Source: Gammaproteobacteria bacterium (GTDB taxonomy: Bacteria > Pseudomonadota > Gammaproteobacteria > UBA9339). From it: a stretch of DNA of 14,703 bases. The stretch lies in contig JAHIYS010000226.1 of the NCBI GenBank assembly GCA_018814965.1, positions 1-14,703 of the forward strand. Reading direction: 5' to 3'. The position numbers were made by a program, and so were the translations under genes. The number at the start of each line of letters is the position of its first letter. Position 1 is the stretch's first letter. The notes below the pieces were generated by a model. It had not been told where the DNA came from and ran no database searches. It worked only from the letters and a program-made list of their open reading frames with translations. Positions 7,583 to 13,705 of this stretch are shown piece after piece.

Positions 7583-7870
7583 ATGACTACTAGAGATGAT
7601 AGTATTATTATTTCCATGGTTGGTGAGCTAAATGGCATAACTGTACCTGGTTTTAGTAAAAATAATCGAAAATTGATCAAGCGACATTCTGAGATTGTTT
7701 TTGATCTATCTCAAATTACTTCGAGCGATAATTCTGGGGTTGGTTTGCTAGTAGCATTGACTAGTTATGCCAAAAAACTGGGAAAAAGAATATCGTTTGT
7801 TCATCTACCAAGCCAGCTTTTGGGTCTTGTCGAGGCGGTTAAATTAAAAGATGTTTTGCCAATTTCGTAG
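7583..7870 (+). CDS. mlaB: MlaB, STAS-domain subunit of the Mla system
   Basis: Small cytoplasmic STAS protein that binds MlaF and is needed for assembly and activity of the ABC complex in E. coli. The 95 residues form a single STAS domain: an ISMVGELNGITV strand, then VFDLSQITSSDNSGVGLLVA, which aligns with the E. coli loop DLSRVSRVDTGGLALLL. At the position of E. coli Thr52, a residue important for function, this protein has Asn in D-N-S-G. The remainder (YAKKLGKRISFVHLPSQLL) also matches. The ATG at 7583 gives the usual family N-terminus; an in-frame TTG at 7571 would add four residues. It is the last gene of the mla operon and is followed by an intrinsic terminator. The name rests on context plus domain. 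Confidence 0.88.
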   Translation: MTTRDDSIIISMVGELNGITVPGFSKNNRKLIKRHSEIVFDLSQITSSDNSGVGLLVALTSYAKKLGKRISFVHLPSQLLGLVEAVKLKDVLPIS

Positions 7871-7929
7871 TTTTATATTTTTTAGTGGTTTTTGTAGAAC
7901 AGGTATGGCTTAATTTGTTTTTTGCAAAT

Positions 7930-7962
7930 GATCCCCTAGCAATTTAGGGGATCTGTTTTTTT
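7930..7962 (+). terminator. Intrinsic terminator ending the mla operon
   Basis: A perfect 9-bp stem, GATCCCCTA (7930-7938) pairing with TAGGGGATC (7945-7953), closes a 6-base loop and is followed by TG and seven T residues (7956-7962). This is a textbook rho-independent terminator. It lies 60 bases after mlaB and 33 bases before the murA ATG, so it separates the two units or attenuates read-through into murA. Confidence 0.9.
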
Positions 7963-7995
7963 GAGCAGTTAACTATTTAAATTAAAAAGAGTGCT

Positions 7996-9261
7996 ATGGA
8001 TAAATTAATAATTACTGGTGGTAATAGGTTAGATGGTGAGATCAAGGTTTCTGGAGCAAAAAATGCTGCATTGCCGATTTTAATTTCAACTTTATTGGTT
8101 GATGGTCCTGTAACTATTCGCAACGTTCCCAATTTACATGATGTTACTACTACCATGGAATTGCTTGGTAGTATGGGTATAGATTTATTAGTGCATGAAT
8201 GTATGTCGCTAGAGATTGACTCGCGAACCATAAAGCAATTTTTTGCACCATACGATTTGGTTAAAAAGATGCGTGCTTCAATTTTAGTTCTTGGTCCACT
8301 TTTAGGGCGCTATGGTAAGGCAACAGTTTCTCTGCCTGGTGGTTGTGCTATTGGGGTACGTCCTGTTGATCAGCATTTGAAAGGAATGGAGGCTCTTGGA
8401 GCTAAAATTAACATGCAAAATGGGTATATTGAGGCGTATGTTGATGGTCGATTGAAAGGAGCAGAAATCGTAAACGATATGGTAACTGTTACAGGTACTG
8501 AAAATATTTTAATGGCTGCAGTACTTGCTGAAGGTACTTCAGTAATTAAAAATGCTGCTCGGGAGCCAGAGGTATGCGATCTTGCTAATTTTTTAAATAC
8601 TATGGGAGCAAAGATTTCTGGTATTGGTACTGATACTTTAGTTGTAGAGGGTGTTGAGCGTTTGCATGGAGGAGAATATAGAGTAATGCCAGATCGTATT
8701 GAGGCTGGCACTTACTTGGCCGCAGCTGCTTTGACTCGTGGTCGGATAAAATTAAAAAACGCTGCTCCCGAAACTATGACAGCCGTACTTGAGAAATTTA
8801 CTGAGGTTGGAGCCAAGATTACTACGGGAGACGATTGGATAGAGTTAGATATGGAGCATCGGCAACCGAAAGCGGTGGATATTTATACTGCCCCATATCC
8901 TGGTTTTCCTACTGATATGCAGGCACAATTTTTAGCTTTAAATTGCGTGGCTGATGGGACTAGCAATGTGGTTGAGAATATCTTCGAAAATAGATTTATG
9001 CATGTTCAAGAGTTAAAGCGTTTGGGTGCAGATATTGAGGTTCATGGTAATACGGCAACTGTTATTGGCAAACCTAGTCTTGTTGGCGCTGAAGTTATGG
9101 CAACAGATTTGCGCGCATCAGCTAGCTTAGTTTTGGCTGGATTGATGTCTCAAGGCGAAACATCTGTTGGGCGTATTTATCATGTTGATCGTGGCTATGA
9201 GTGTATTGAGGAAAAACTTTCTCAACTCGGTGCTAAAATACTTCGAGCCCCTGGTAAGTAG
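7996..9261 (+). CDS. murA: MurA, UDP-N-acetylglucosamine 1-carboxyvinyltransferase
   Basis: Cytoplasmic enzyme for the first committed step of peptidoglycan synthesis, adding enolpyruvate from PEP to UDP-GlcNAc; target of fosfomycin. The 421 residues equal the family length. Lys22 in GAKNAALPI, the active-site Cys117 in the PGGCAIGVRPVDQH loop (E. coli Cys115 equivalent, so fosfomycin-sensitive type), and the catalytic aspartate in PGFPTDMQAQ are all present. The end, ASLVLAGLMSQGETSVGRIY then DRGYECIEEKLSQLGAKI, is typical. The ATG at 7996 has AAGAG 6-10 bases upstream. The neighbourhood mla-murA is conserved in gammaproteobacteria, but the BolA-like gene ibaG that often sits between mlaB and murA is missing. 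I find no convincing promoter in the 33 bases between terminator and start. Confidence 0.98.
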   Translation: MDKLIITGGNRLDGEIKVSGAKNAALPILISTLLVDGPVTIRNVPNLHDVTTTMELLGSMGIDLLVHECMSLEIDSRTIKQFFAPYDLVKKMRASILVLGPLLGRYGKATVSLPGGCAIGVRPVDQHLKGMEALGAKINMQNGYIEAYVDGRLKGAEIVNDMVTVTGTENILMAAVLAEGTSVIKNAAREPEVCDLANFLNTMGAKISGIGTDTLVVEGVERLHGGEYRVMPDRIEAGTYLAAAALTRGRIKLKNAAPETMTAVLEKFTEVGAKITTGDDWIELDMEHRQPKAVDIYTAPYPGFPTDMQAQFLALNCVADGTSNVVENIFENRFMHVQELKRLGADIEVHGNTATVIGKPSLVGAEVMATDLRASASLVLAGLMSQGETSVGRIYHVDRGYECIEEKLSQLGAKILRAPGK

Positions 9262-9348
9262 TTGTTTTTATATAAATATTGGCTCTTAATGTTTCCTTAA
9301 GTTTAATGTATTACAATAGTAATCAGTTAAACATGTGGTGCTGATACT

Positions 9349-9864
9349 ATGACTAATTTCTCTACTGAAGTTTTAAAAGCAATAAGTGATTATAAATTCA
9401 TTCTTAGGAAGACTTTGTCTTTACCCCAATGCACGACCAAAATGCGGGAACTTGGCATTAAAAGAAAGAACATGATGGGTATTGATGAGCCAGGATTGTA
9501 TAAGATTGGTTTAAAGATCATTCGTGAACTAAAAAAACAAGTCGATATCGATAAAAGCAAAAAATCTAGTAACTCTTATCAAGGAGCAAAGGAGTTTTTG
9601 CAATATTTGGAAGAACTATTTTCTCATTATCATGTTGAGAAAGGTAAGGTGGTTCATCTTAGACAAAAATCATCTTGCGCCATACTAGAAACTATTCAAT
9701 TGATCTCAATATCAAAGGGCGAGTTTACCTCCGGAGTTATACAGAAAATTAAACATCATGGTGATATTGTTACCGCTCATGGTAGTGAGGAGCAGAAAAA
9801 GATGTTTTTTGATGCAATTAGTGTCGATCAGGATCTTGTTGTAAATTGTTTTCCTCAATCTTAG
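9349..9864 (+). CDS. Hypothetical protein, small soluble, basic
   Basis: I do not recognise this 171-residue protein. It has no signal peptide, no membrane segment and no catalytic motif that I can name. It is rich in lysine (a KKQVDIDKSKKSS tract near residues 63-75) and looks mostly helical: an N-terminal helical part (VLKAISDYKFILRKTLSL), a middle EFLQYLEELFSHYHVEKG segment and a C-terminal SEEQKKMFFDAISVDQD segment. The ATG at 9349 has only a weak upstream purine signal (GTGGTG). TACAAT at 9312-9317 could be a -10 box, without a good -35. It stands alone between murA and pgi, and a complete reading frame with normal codon use supports a real gene. In a Dot/Icm-bearing genome a lone small soluble orphan could be an effector, but nothing in the sequence shows this. 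Confidence 0.65.
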   Translation: MTNFSTEVLKAISDYKFILRKTLSLPQCTTKMRELGIKRKNMMGIDEPGLYKIGLKIIRELKKQVDIDKSKKSSNSYQGAKEFLQYLEELFSHYHVEKGKVVHLRQKSSCAILETIQLISISKGEFTSGVIQKIKHHGDIVTAHGSEEQKKMFFDAISVDQDLVVNCFPQS

Positions 9865-9964
9865 ATTAAAGTCAAATCGTGCTGTTAAAATTTAGTCTAT
9901 ATTTTTTAATCTAGGCTGATTTTGGCAGAAATTGTTTTGTTAGTCTCAAATTTCAGTTTTATTC

Positions 9965-9993
9965 TTGATAAACTACCTTTAGCAGCATAAAAT
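9965..9993 (+). promoter_or_regulatory. Candidate sigma-70 promoter for pgi
   Basis: TTGATA at 9965-9970 (five of six -35 positions) and TAAAAT at 9988-9993 (five of six -10 positions) are separated by exactly 17 bases. Transcription would start near 10000, leaving a leader of about 60 bases before the pgi ATG. This is the best promoter match in the 198-base gap before pgi. Confidence 0.6.
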
Positions 9994-10062
9994 CTCTCAA
10001 GTATTGGGTTGGGTTATTGTAATCCGAGAATTTTTTATTTTAAAACCAAAAAGAGGGTTTTT

Positions 10063-11679
10063 ATGGACAAACCAGGTATTTCTAAAACATGGCAAGCATT
10101 GATTAACCACCATGATAAAGTTTCGGATTTAAGTATCAAAGAGCAGTTTGTTAATAACCCCAAACGATTTTCCGATTTTTCTTTAAAAGCAGCTGGGATT
10201 TTTTTGGATTATTCCAAAAACAGGGTGACCCAGGAGACCATGCAACTCTTATTCGATTTGGCTGAAGCCTCTAAACTTTCTGAATATCGTGAAAAGATGT
10301 TTCGTGGTGATAAGATTAATATAACTGAAAAACGAGCTGTGTTACATACTGTTCTTCGAAATATTGATGATGTATCAACTCCAGAAGGCAGGTTGGTGAA
10401 AACTGAGCTTGAGCGCATCTCTAAGTGTGTAGATGATGTTCGTGAGGGTAGATGGCTGGGATATAGCGGTAAGGAAATTACTGATGTAGTAAATATTGGA
10501 ATTGGTGGTTCCGATCTTGGGCCAGCGATGGTTGTAAGAGCTTTGCAACCCTATACAACTCATATTAAAGTTCACTTTGTTTCTAATATTGATGCTACCC
10601 ATATTAGTGAAGCTATTGAGCATCTCAATCCTGAGACCACTTTATTTATAATTGCTTCTAAAACTTTTACTACTCAAGAAACTTTAACTAATGCGCTTGC
10701 AGCTAAGCAGTGGTTGTTAAGTCAGTCTCAAGCGGCAACCAATGCAATCCATCAGCATTTTATCGGAGTTACAGCAAAACCAGAGCGCGCCATTGAGTTT
10801 GGTCTTCATCAAGACAATGTTTTTCCATTTTGGGATTGGGTTGGTGGTAGATTTTCTTTATGGTCTGCTATAGGTATATCTATAGCTCTTGCAGTGGGAA
10901 TGGAGAAATTCTATGAGCTTTTGCGTGGTGCTCATGAGATGGATGAGCATTTTCGAAGTGCACCCTTAAATAAAAACTTGCCGGTTATTTTAGGTTTGAT
11001 AGGTATTTGGAACATTGATTTTTTGGGAGCTAATACCCAAGCGATCATCCCATATGATCAATATTTAGATTTACTTCCAGCTTATTTACAGCAATTAGAG
11101 ATGGAAAGTAATGGTAAGCGGGTATGCATTGATGGTAGCGAGGTTACCTATAAAACTGCGCCGATTATTTGGGGTGGGATTGGCACTAATAGTCAGCACT
11201 CTTTTCATCAGCTACTTATGCAGGGGACTCAGATGGTGCCAGTAGATTTCATCGCTTCATTACACAGTCATAATCCTATTGGGGATCACCACTTATTGCT
11301 TTATGCTAATTGTTTAGCGCAAAGTCAGGCTTTAATGTGTGGTCGTAGTAAAGATGAGGTTATGCAAGAATTAAAAATGCAACAAATTCCTGATGAAGAA
11401 GCGGCCGAATTGGTTTGGCACAAAATAATACCTGGCAATGTTCCAAGCAATACAATTGTTTTGGATAAAATAGATCCAGCAACATTAGGTGCTTTGATTG
11501 CTCTTTATGAACATAAGGTGTTTGTGCAGGGAGTTATTTGGCAGATTAATTCATTTGATCAGTGGGGAGTTGAATTAGGTAAGCATATGGCAACTAAGTT
11601 AGTGCCTATGTTACAGGACGAAAGAGATATCTCTGACTTAGATAGTTCTACCCAAGGGTTGATTAATCTTTTTATCTAA
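10063..11679 (+). CDS. pgi: Pgi, glucose-6-phosphate isomerase
   Basis: Interconverts glucose 6-phosphate and fructose 6-phosphate in glycolysis and gluconeogenesis; it also links to amino-sugar precursors for peptidoglycan and LPS via fructose 6-phosphate. The 538 residues compare with about 549 in E. coli. Visible signatures are NIGIGGSDLGPAMV near residue 146, the phosphate-binding IASKTFTTQET near 197, GGRFSLWSAIGISIAL near 260, the catalytic glutamate in EMESNGKRV near 347, the catalytic histidine in GGIGTNSQHSFHQLL near 378, and the C-terminal lysine in QWGVELGKHMA near 505. ATG 10063 is chosen because AAGAGGG lies just upstream at 10051-10057 and the protein then begins as the family does; ATG is absent upstream except an in-frame alternative start at 10009 that adds 18 unlikely residues. 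Its own promoter lies at 9965-9993. Confidence 0.98.
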   Translation: MDKPGISKTWQALINHHDKVSDLSIKEQFVNNPKRFSDFSLKAAGIFLDYSKNRVTQETMQLLFDLAEASKLSEYREKMFRGDKINITEKRAVLHTVLRNIDDVSTPEGRLVKTELERISKCVDDVREGRWLGYSGKEITDVVNIGIGGSDLGPAMVVRALQPYTTHIKVHFVSNIDATHISEAIEHLNPETTLFIIASKTFTTQETLTNALAAKQWLLSQSQAATNAIHQHFIGVTAKPERAIEFGLHQDNVFPFWDWVGGRFSLWSAIGISIALAVGMEKFYELLRGAHEMDEHFRSAPLNKNLPVILGLIGIWNIDFLGANTQAIIPYDQYLDLLPAYLQQLEMESNGKRVCIDGSEVTYKTAPIIWGGIGTNSQHSFHQLLMQGTQMVPVDFIASLHSHNPIGDHHLLLYANCLAQSQALMCGRSKDEVMQELKMQQIPDEEAAELVWHKIIPGNVPSNTIVLDKIDPATLGALIALYEHKVFVQGVIWQINSFDQWGVELGKHMATKLVPMLQDERDISDLDSSTQGLINLFI

Positions 11680-11705
11680 GTTTATATTCGAGGTTGATGT
11701 CGCTA

Positions 11706-11746
11706 GATTGCCGCGTCGTTCGCTATGCTCACTCCTTGCAATGACG
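11706..11746 (-). repeat. REP-like element, copy 1 (inverted, divergent)
   Basis: On the minus strand the copy opens with GTCATTGCAAGGAGTGAGC and closes with GACGCGGCAATC, so it shares both ends (GTCATTGC and GCAATC) with copies 2 and 3 while the middle differs and is about five bases longer. The ATTGC/GCAAT ends are mutually inverted, allowing a hairpin. Confidence 0.7.
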
Positions 11747-11790
11747 CTTTTGTTAGTATGGTGATGGTGCTTAAATCTGAGTTTTTTGTC

Positions 11791-11826
11791 GTCATTGCGA
11801 GAAGCGTAGCGACGAAGCAATCTTTT
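11791..11826 (+). repeat. REP-like element, copy 2
   Basis: Begins GTCATTGCGAGAAGCGTAGC and ends GACGAAGCAATCTTTT. It is identical over 36 bases to copy 3, 65 bases downstream. The shared unit extends leftward through ATCTGAGTTTTT (from 11775), so the duplicated module is about 50 bases. ATTGC and GCAAT at its ends can pair. Confidence 0.85.
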
Positions 11827-11855
11827 TATGACCCGCGTAGATCTGAGTTTTTGCC

Positions 11856-11891
11856 GTCATTGCGAGAAGCGTAGCGACGAAGCAATCTTTT
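11856..11891 (+). repeat. REP-like element, copy 3
   Basis: Exact 36-base match to copy 2 in the same orientation, with the upstream ATCTGAGTTTTT tract (from 11841) also shared. The lack of any difference between the two copies suggests recent duplication or conversion. Confidence 0.85.
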
Positions 11892-11958
11892 GTGGTATCT
11901 GGTGCCAGATTATAATGTTGTTTGATACCGGAGTTTGGTTCTAGATTATGGTGTATTT

Positions 11959-11994
11959 GGATTGCCACGCTTACTTCGTAAGCTCGCAATGACG
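11959..11994 (-). repeat. REP-like element, copy 4 (inverted), strong hairpin
   Basis: Shows the same ends in the opposite orientation. It folds well: ATTGC (11961-11965) pairs with GCAAT (11986-11990), and inside this GCTTAC (11969-11974) pairs with GTAAGC (11978-11983) around a TTC loop. The clear hairpin supports a REP/palindromic-unit type of element. Confidence 0.75.
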
Positions 11995-12013
11995 TTTTTA
12001 TTGCCATGGTAAG

Positions 12014-12073
12014 GGTGCTTAAATCTGAGGTTTTTGTCGTCTTTGCCAGAAGCTCGTCTACCGCAACTTTTTC
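12014..12073 (+). repeat. REP-like element, copy 5 (decayed) with spacer repeat
   Basis: The shared GGTGCTTAAATCTGAG spacer (12014-12029) is followed by a T run and GTCGTCTTTGCCAGAAGCTC, then a GCAACTTTTT end. The order of parts is the same as around copy 2 but with several substitutions and shortened middle, so it is a degenerate copy. Confidence 0.6.
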
Positions 12074-12106
12074 ACTACTTTAGTCTGAAGCAATAGCCCC
12101 TGTGTG

Positions 12107-13012
12107 CTAATTAGTTATAATTTTGGTTTCAAAGTCGCCCTCTAAATAAGTATTTAGGCGTTTAAACCATCCAGCTAGCCAACGTTCAGTGTGTTGTGAA
12201 GAGGAGGATCGTTCTACTCGTTTAATCAAAGCGTGCTTGGCCGACCAAACGTAGGATTGCAGTAAAGTATAGTTTGGTGGAGCATTTCGCATGCCTTTTA
12301 TTACCTGTAATAAACCAGTGCCATGTACATAGTTATACCTGGATTTGGCTGCGCCAGCTCCCTTAAAATTAAGATAGTCAACCATGGCATAAATCCCGCT
12401 GGGAGTACTGGCTAGCTGATGGAATCTTTCATATATATAAGATTGATCTTCTTTAGGAGTGCTTTCCAGTAAATCTGGCAGTATCTCTTGAAGATGACGC
12501 GCCATATATTCTGCTTGTATTGGGATAGTATGTTGTAAAAAAGCGCGTAATTCGATCATTTTTTTAGAGTACGTTGCTTCTAAGAACTCAGCGCGAGTAT
12601 GCCATGGGCAATGAAGACCGTTTTTACCACGTAACCAGTAGGGTATATTTACACCTCTAGTTTCTAAATAGCTAAGCAGGCTTGGAAATCCGCTATTTGT
12701 TGATGCTTTTTTGCTTGGATATGGGTGCCAAATAAAATGTCCAATACCTAAAGAGGCGAAATTTTCGCCATCATTCCAGTGAGTTAATCCCATTACACTG
12801 CCACCACTTTCGTTAAACCAAATTTTTATACCAATGGGAAGGGCAACTTGCGGGGGAATTATTAGTAGCGGTGGGTTTTGATCGTCAAGGCTAATGGGTA
12901 GAGCTATTTGTGGAGAAATTATTGATGGCAATGGTTTTTGATTGCCAAGGCCAAAGCTTGATATGCTGTGAAGTAAAAGCAATGCGATGACTATTTTTTT
13001 TAAGGAGTTCAT
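12107..13012 (-). CDS. Exported protein with T4-lysozyme-like motif, uncharacterised
   Basis: A 301-residue protein with an N-terminal signal sequence (MNSLKKIVIALLLLHSISSF), so predicted periplasmic or secreted. Residues 25-64 are a tandem duplication of a 20-residue proline-rich unit (NQKPLPSIISPQIALPI, then DQNPPLLIIPPQVALPI). The body begins IWFNESGGSVMGLTHWNDGE and continues FASLGIGH; DGENFASLGIGH (81-92) lines up with DTEGYYTIGIGH of phage T4 lysozyme, where the Asp and the Thr/Ser position are active-site residues, and Glu68 could be the general acid. Later landmarks are CPW near 136, DYLNFKG and GLLQVIKGM near 220-250, and ERWLAGWFKRLNTY near 280. I recall similar uncharacterised proteins in other proteobacteria. 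Start 13012 is supported by a promoter at 13048-13076. A cell-wall hydrolase role is inference. Confidence 0.75.
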   Translation of the reverse strand: MNSLKKIVIALLLLHSISSFGLGNQKPLPSIISPQIALPISLDDQNPPLLIIPPQVALPIGIKIWFNESGGSVMGLTHWNDGENFASLGIGHFIWHPYPSKKASTNSGFPSLLSYLETRGVNIPYWLRGKNGLHCPWHTRAEFLEATYSKKMIELRAFLQHTIPIQAEYMARHLQEILPDLLESTPKEDQSYIYERFHQLASTPSGIYAMVDYLNFKGAGAAKSRYNYVHGTGLLQVIKGMRNAPPNYTLLQSYVWSAKHALIKRVERSSSSQHTERWLAGWFKRLNTYLEGDFETKIITN

Positions 13013-13047
13013 ATCCAGTAAGTTATCATATAGAGGTCGTAGTAAAA

Positions 13048-13076
13048 AATATACCAAACTATATCTAAGCTAGCAA
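13048..13076 (-). promoter_or_regulatory. Candidate sigma-70 promoter for the lysozyme-like gene
   Basis: On the minus strand, TTGCTA (13076-13071) and TATATT (13053-13048) are separated by exactly 17 bases. Transcription would start near 13041, about 29 bases before the ATG at 13012, which also argues against the alternative upstream start at 13057 since that would lie before the transcript start. Confidence 0.6.
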
Positions 13077-13166
13077 TTCTTAATAAGCAAGTTGTTTTAG
13101 CGATGTTTTTTAATGAAGAGAGTTGATATTTTTATGAAAAATCAGTTTCAAGGTTAAAATTTTATG

Positions 13167-13175
13167 TGATACAAT
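13167..13175 (+). promoter_or_regulatory. Candidate extended -10 promoter for icmV-dotA
   Basis: TGATACAAT is an extended -10 element (TGn plus TACAAT, five of six). Transcription would start near 13182, about 47 bases before the icmV ATG. The -35 position at 17 bases (TTCAAG) is poor, which suggests either the extended -10 is enough or an activator helps. Confidence 0.45.
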
Positions 13176-13228
13176 TGCTTAAGCTTTTTTAGTTTTAGTT
13201 GGCTCAAATAAAATAAGGGAATAGTTTT

Positions 13229-13705
13229 ATGTCAGAAGAGAAAAAAGTTGTGTCTCAAAAGCGTAAACCGGTTAGGAAGTTTTTTAAGTCATTTGTTAAC
13301 GTTAAGGCGTGGGTCTCTTATGACGAGATTAAAACTAATACAAAAAACACCTGGAGTTTGTTTCAAAGATTAATATATCGTGGTCCCAAAGAAGGGGTGC
13401 GGCAAGAGACTTATGAAGAAGCTGTTATTCGGCTGGGGTTAACTCCAGAACAGCTTTTAAGCAGAAAACGAAATTTTTTGTATTCAGCGTTGCTCTATGA
13501 AGCTTTTGCTGTAGCGTTTTTTATCTATTTTATCTACCTATTAGTCAATCTAAAAATAATAGCCTCTTGTTTAACTCTAATACTTGTTGTTTTAATGTCG
13601 GTTGTTGCCTATCGGGAGCATTTTTGGTACATGCAGATGCAAAAGAAAAAATTGGGATGTAATTTTAAGGATTGGGTAGGATTTATTTTAAAGAGGTCGG
13701 TGTAA
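13229..13705 (+). CDS. icmV: IcmV, Dot/Icm type IVB secretion system protein
   Basis: Small inner-membrane component of the Dot/Icm type IVB secretion system, required for intracellular growth in Legionella; its exact job in the machine is not settled. The 158 residues compare with about 150 in Legionella. Layout: a basic cytoplasmic N-terminus (KRKPVRKFFKSFVNVKAWVS), a conserved-looking ETYEEAVIRLGLTPEQLLSR segment near residues 67-86, two hydrophobic segments (about 90-112 and 113-130) with a very short turn, and a C-terminal REHFWYMQMQKKKLGCNFKD tail. AAGGGA lies 8-13 bases before the ATG. Its TAA overlaps the dotA ATG by one base, and the icmV-dotA pair is the conserved arrangement, which strengthens both calls. 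The gene divergent from it is not icmW. Confidence 0.88.
   Translation: MSEEKKVVSQKRKPVRKFFKSFVNVKAWVSYDEIKTNTKNTWSLFQRLIYRGPKEGVRQETYEEAVIRLGLTPEQLLSRKRNFLYSALLYEAFAVAFFIYFIYLLVNLKIIASCLTLILVVLMSVVAYREHFWYMQMQKKKLGCNFKDWVGFILKRSV

Larger units (their letters stand above)
11680..12106. other. Gene-free region between convergent genes, holding a repeat cluster
   Basis: These 427 bases between the stops of pgi and the lysozyme-like gene carry no supportable coding sequence. They hold five copies, in both orientations, of a short palindromic element (listed separately) together with degenerate spacer repeats; the 16-mer GGTGCTTAAATCTGAG occurs at 11766-11781 and again at 12014-12029. No tRNA-like fold or clear T-tracted terminator was seen, though the hairpins could slow or end transcription from both sides. 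Confidence 0.8.

Noticed and set aside
11894..11929. GGTATC/GATACC inverted repeat inside the repeat cluster
   Set aside because: Only six bases with a 24-base loop; no support as a separate element or operator.
11638..12007. Two short minus-strand frames across the repeat cluster
   Set aside because: They are translations of the palindromic repeats and overlap the pgi end; no ribosome site or family.
13077..13165. PmrA-like TTAAT boxes upstream of icmV (CTTAATAAG at about 13074-13086, TTAAAATTTT at about 13154)
   Set aside because: Neither shows the paired, properly spaced repeat of the known Legionella/Coxiella PmrA site; AT-rich matches of this quality are expected by chance.
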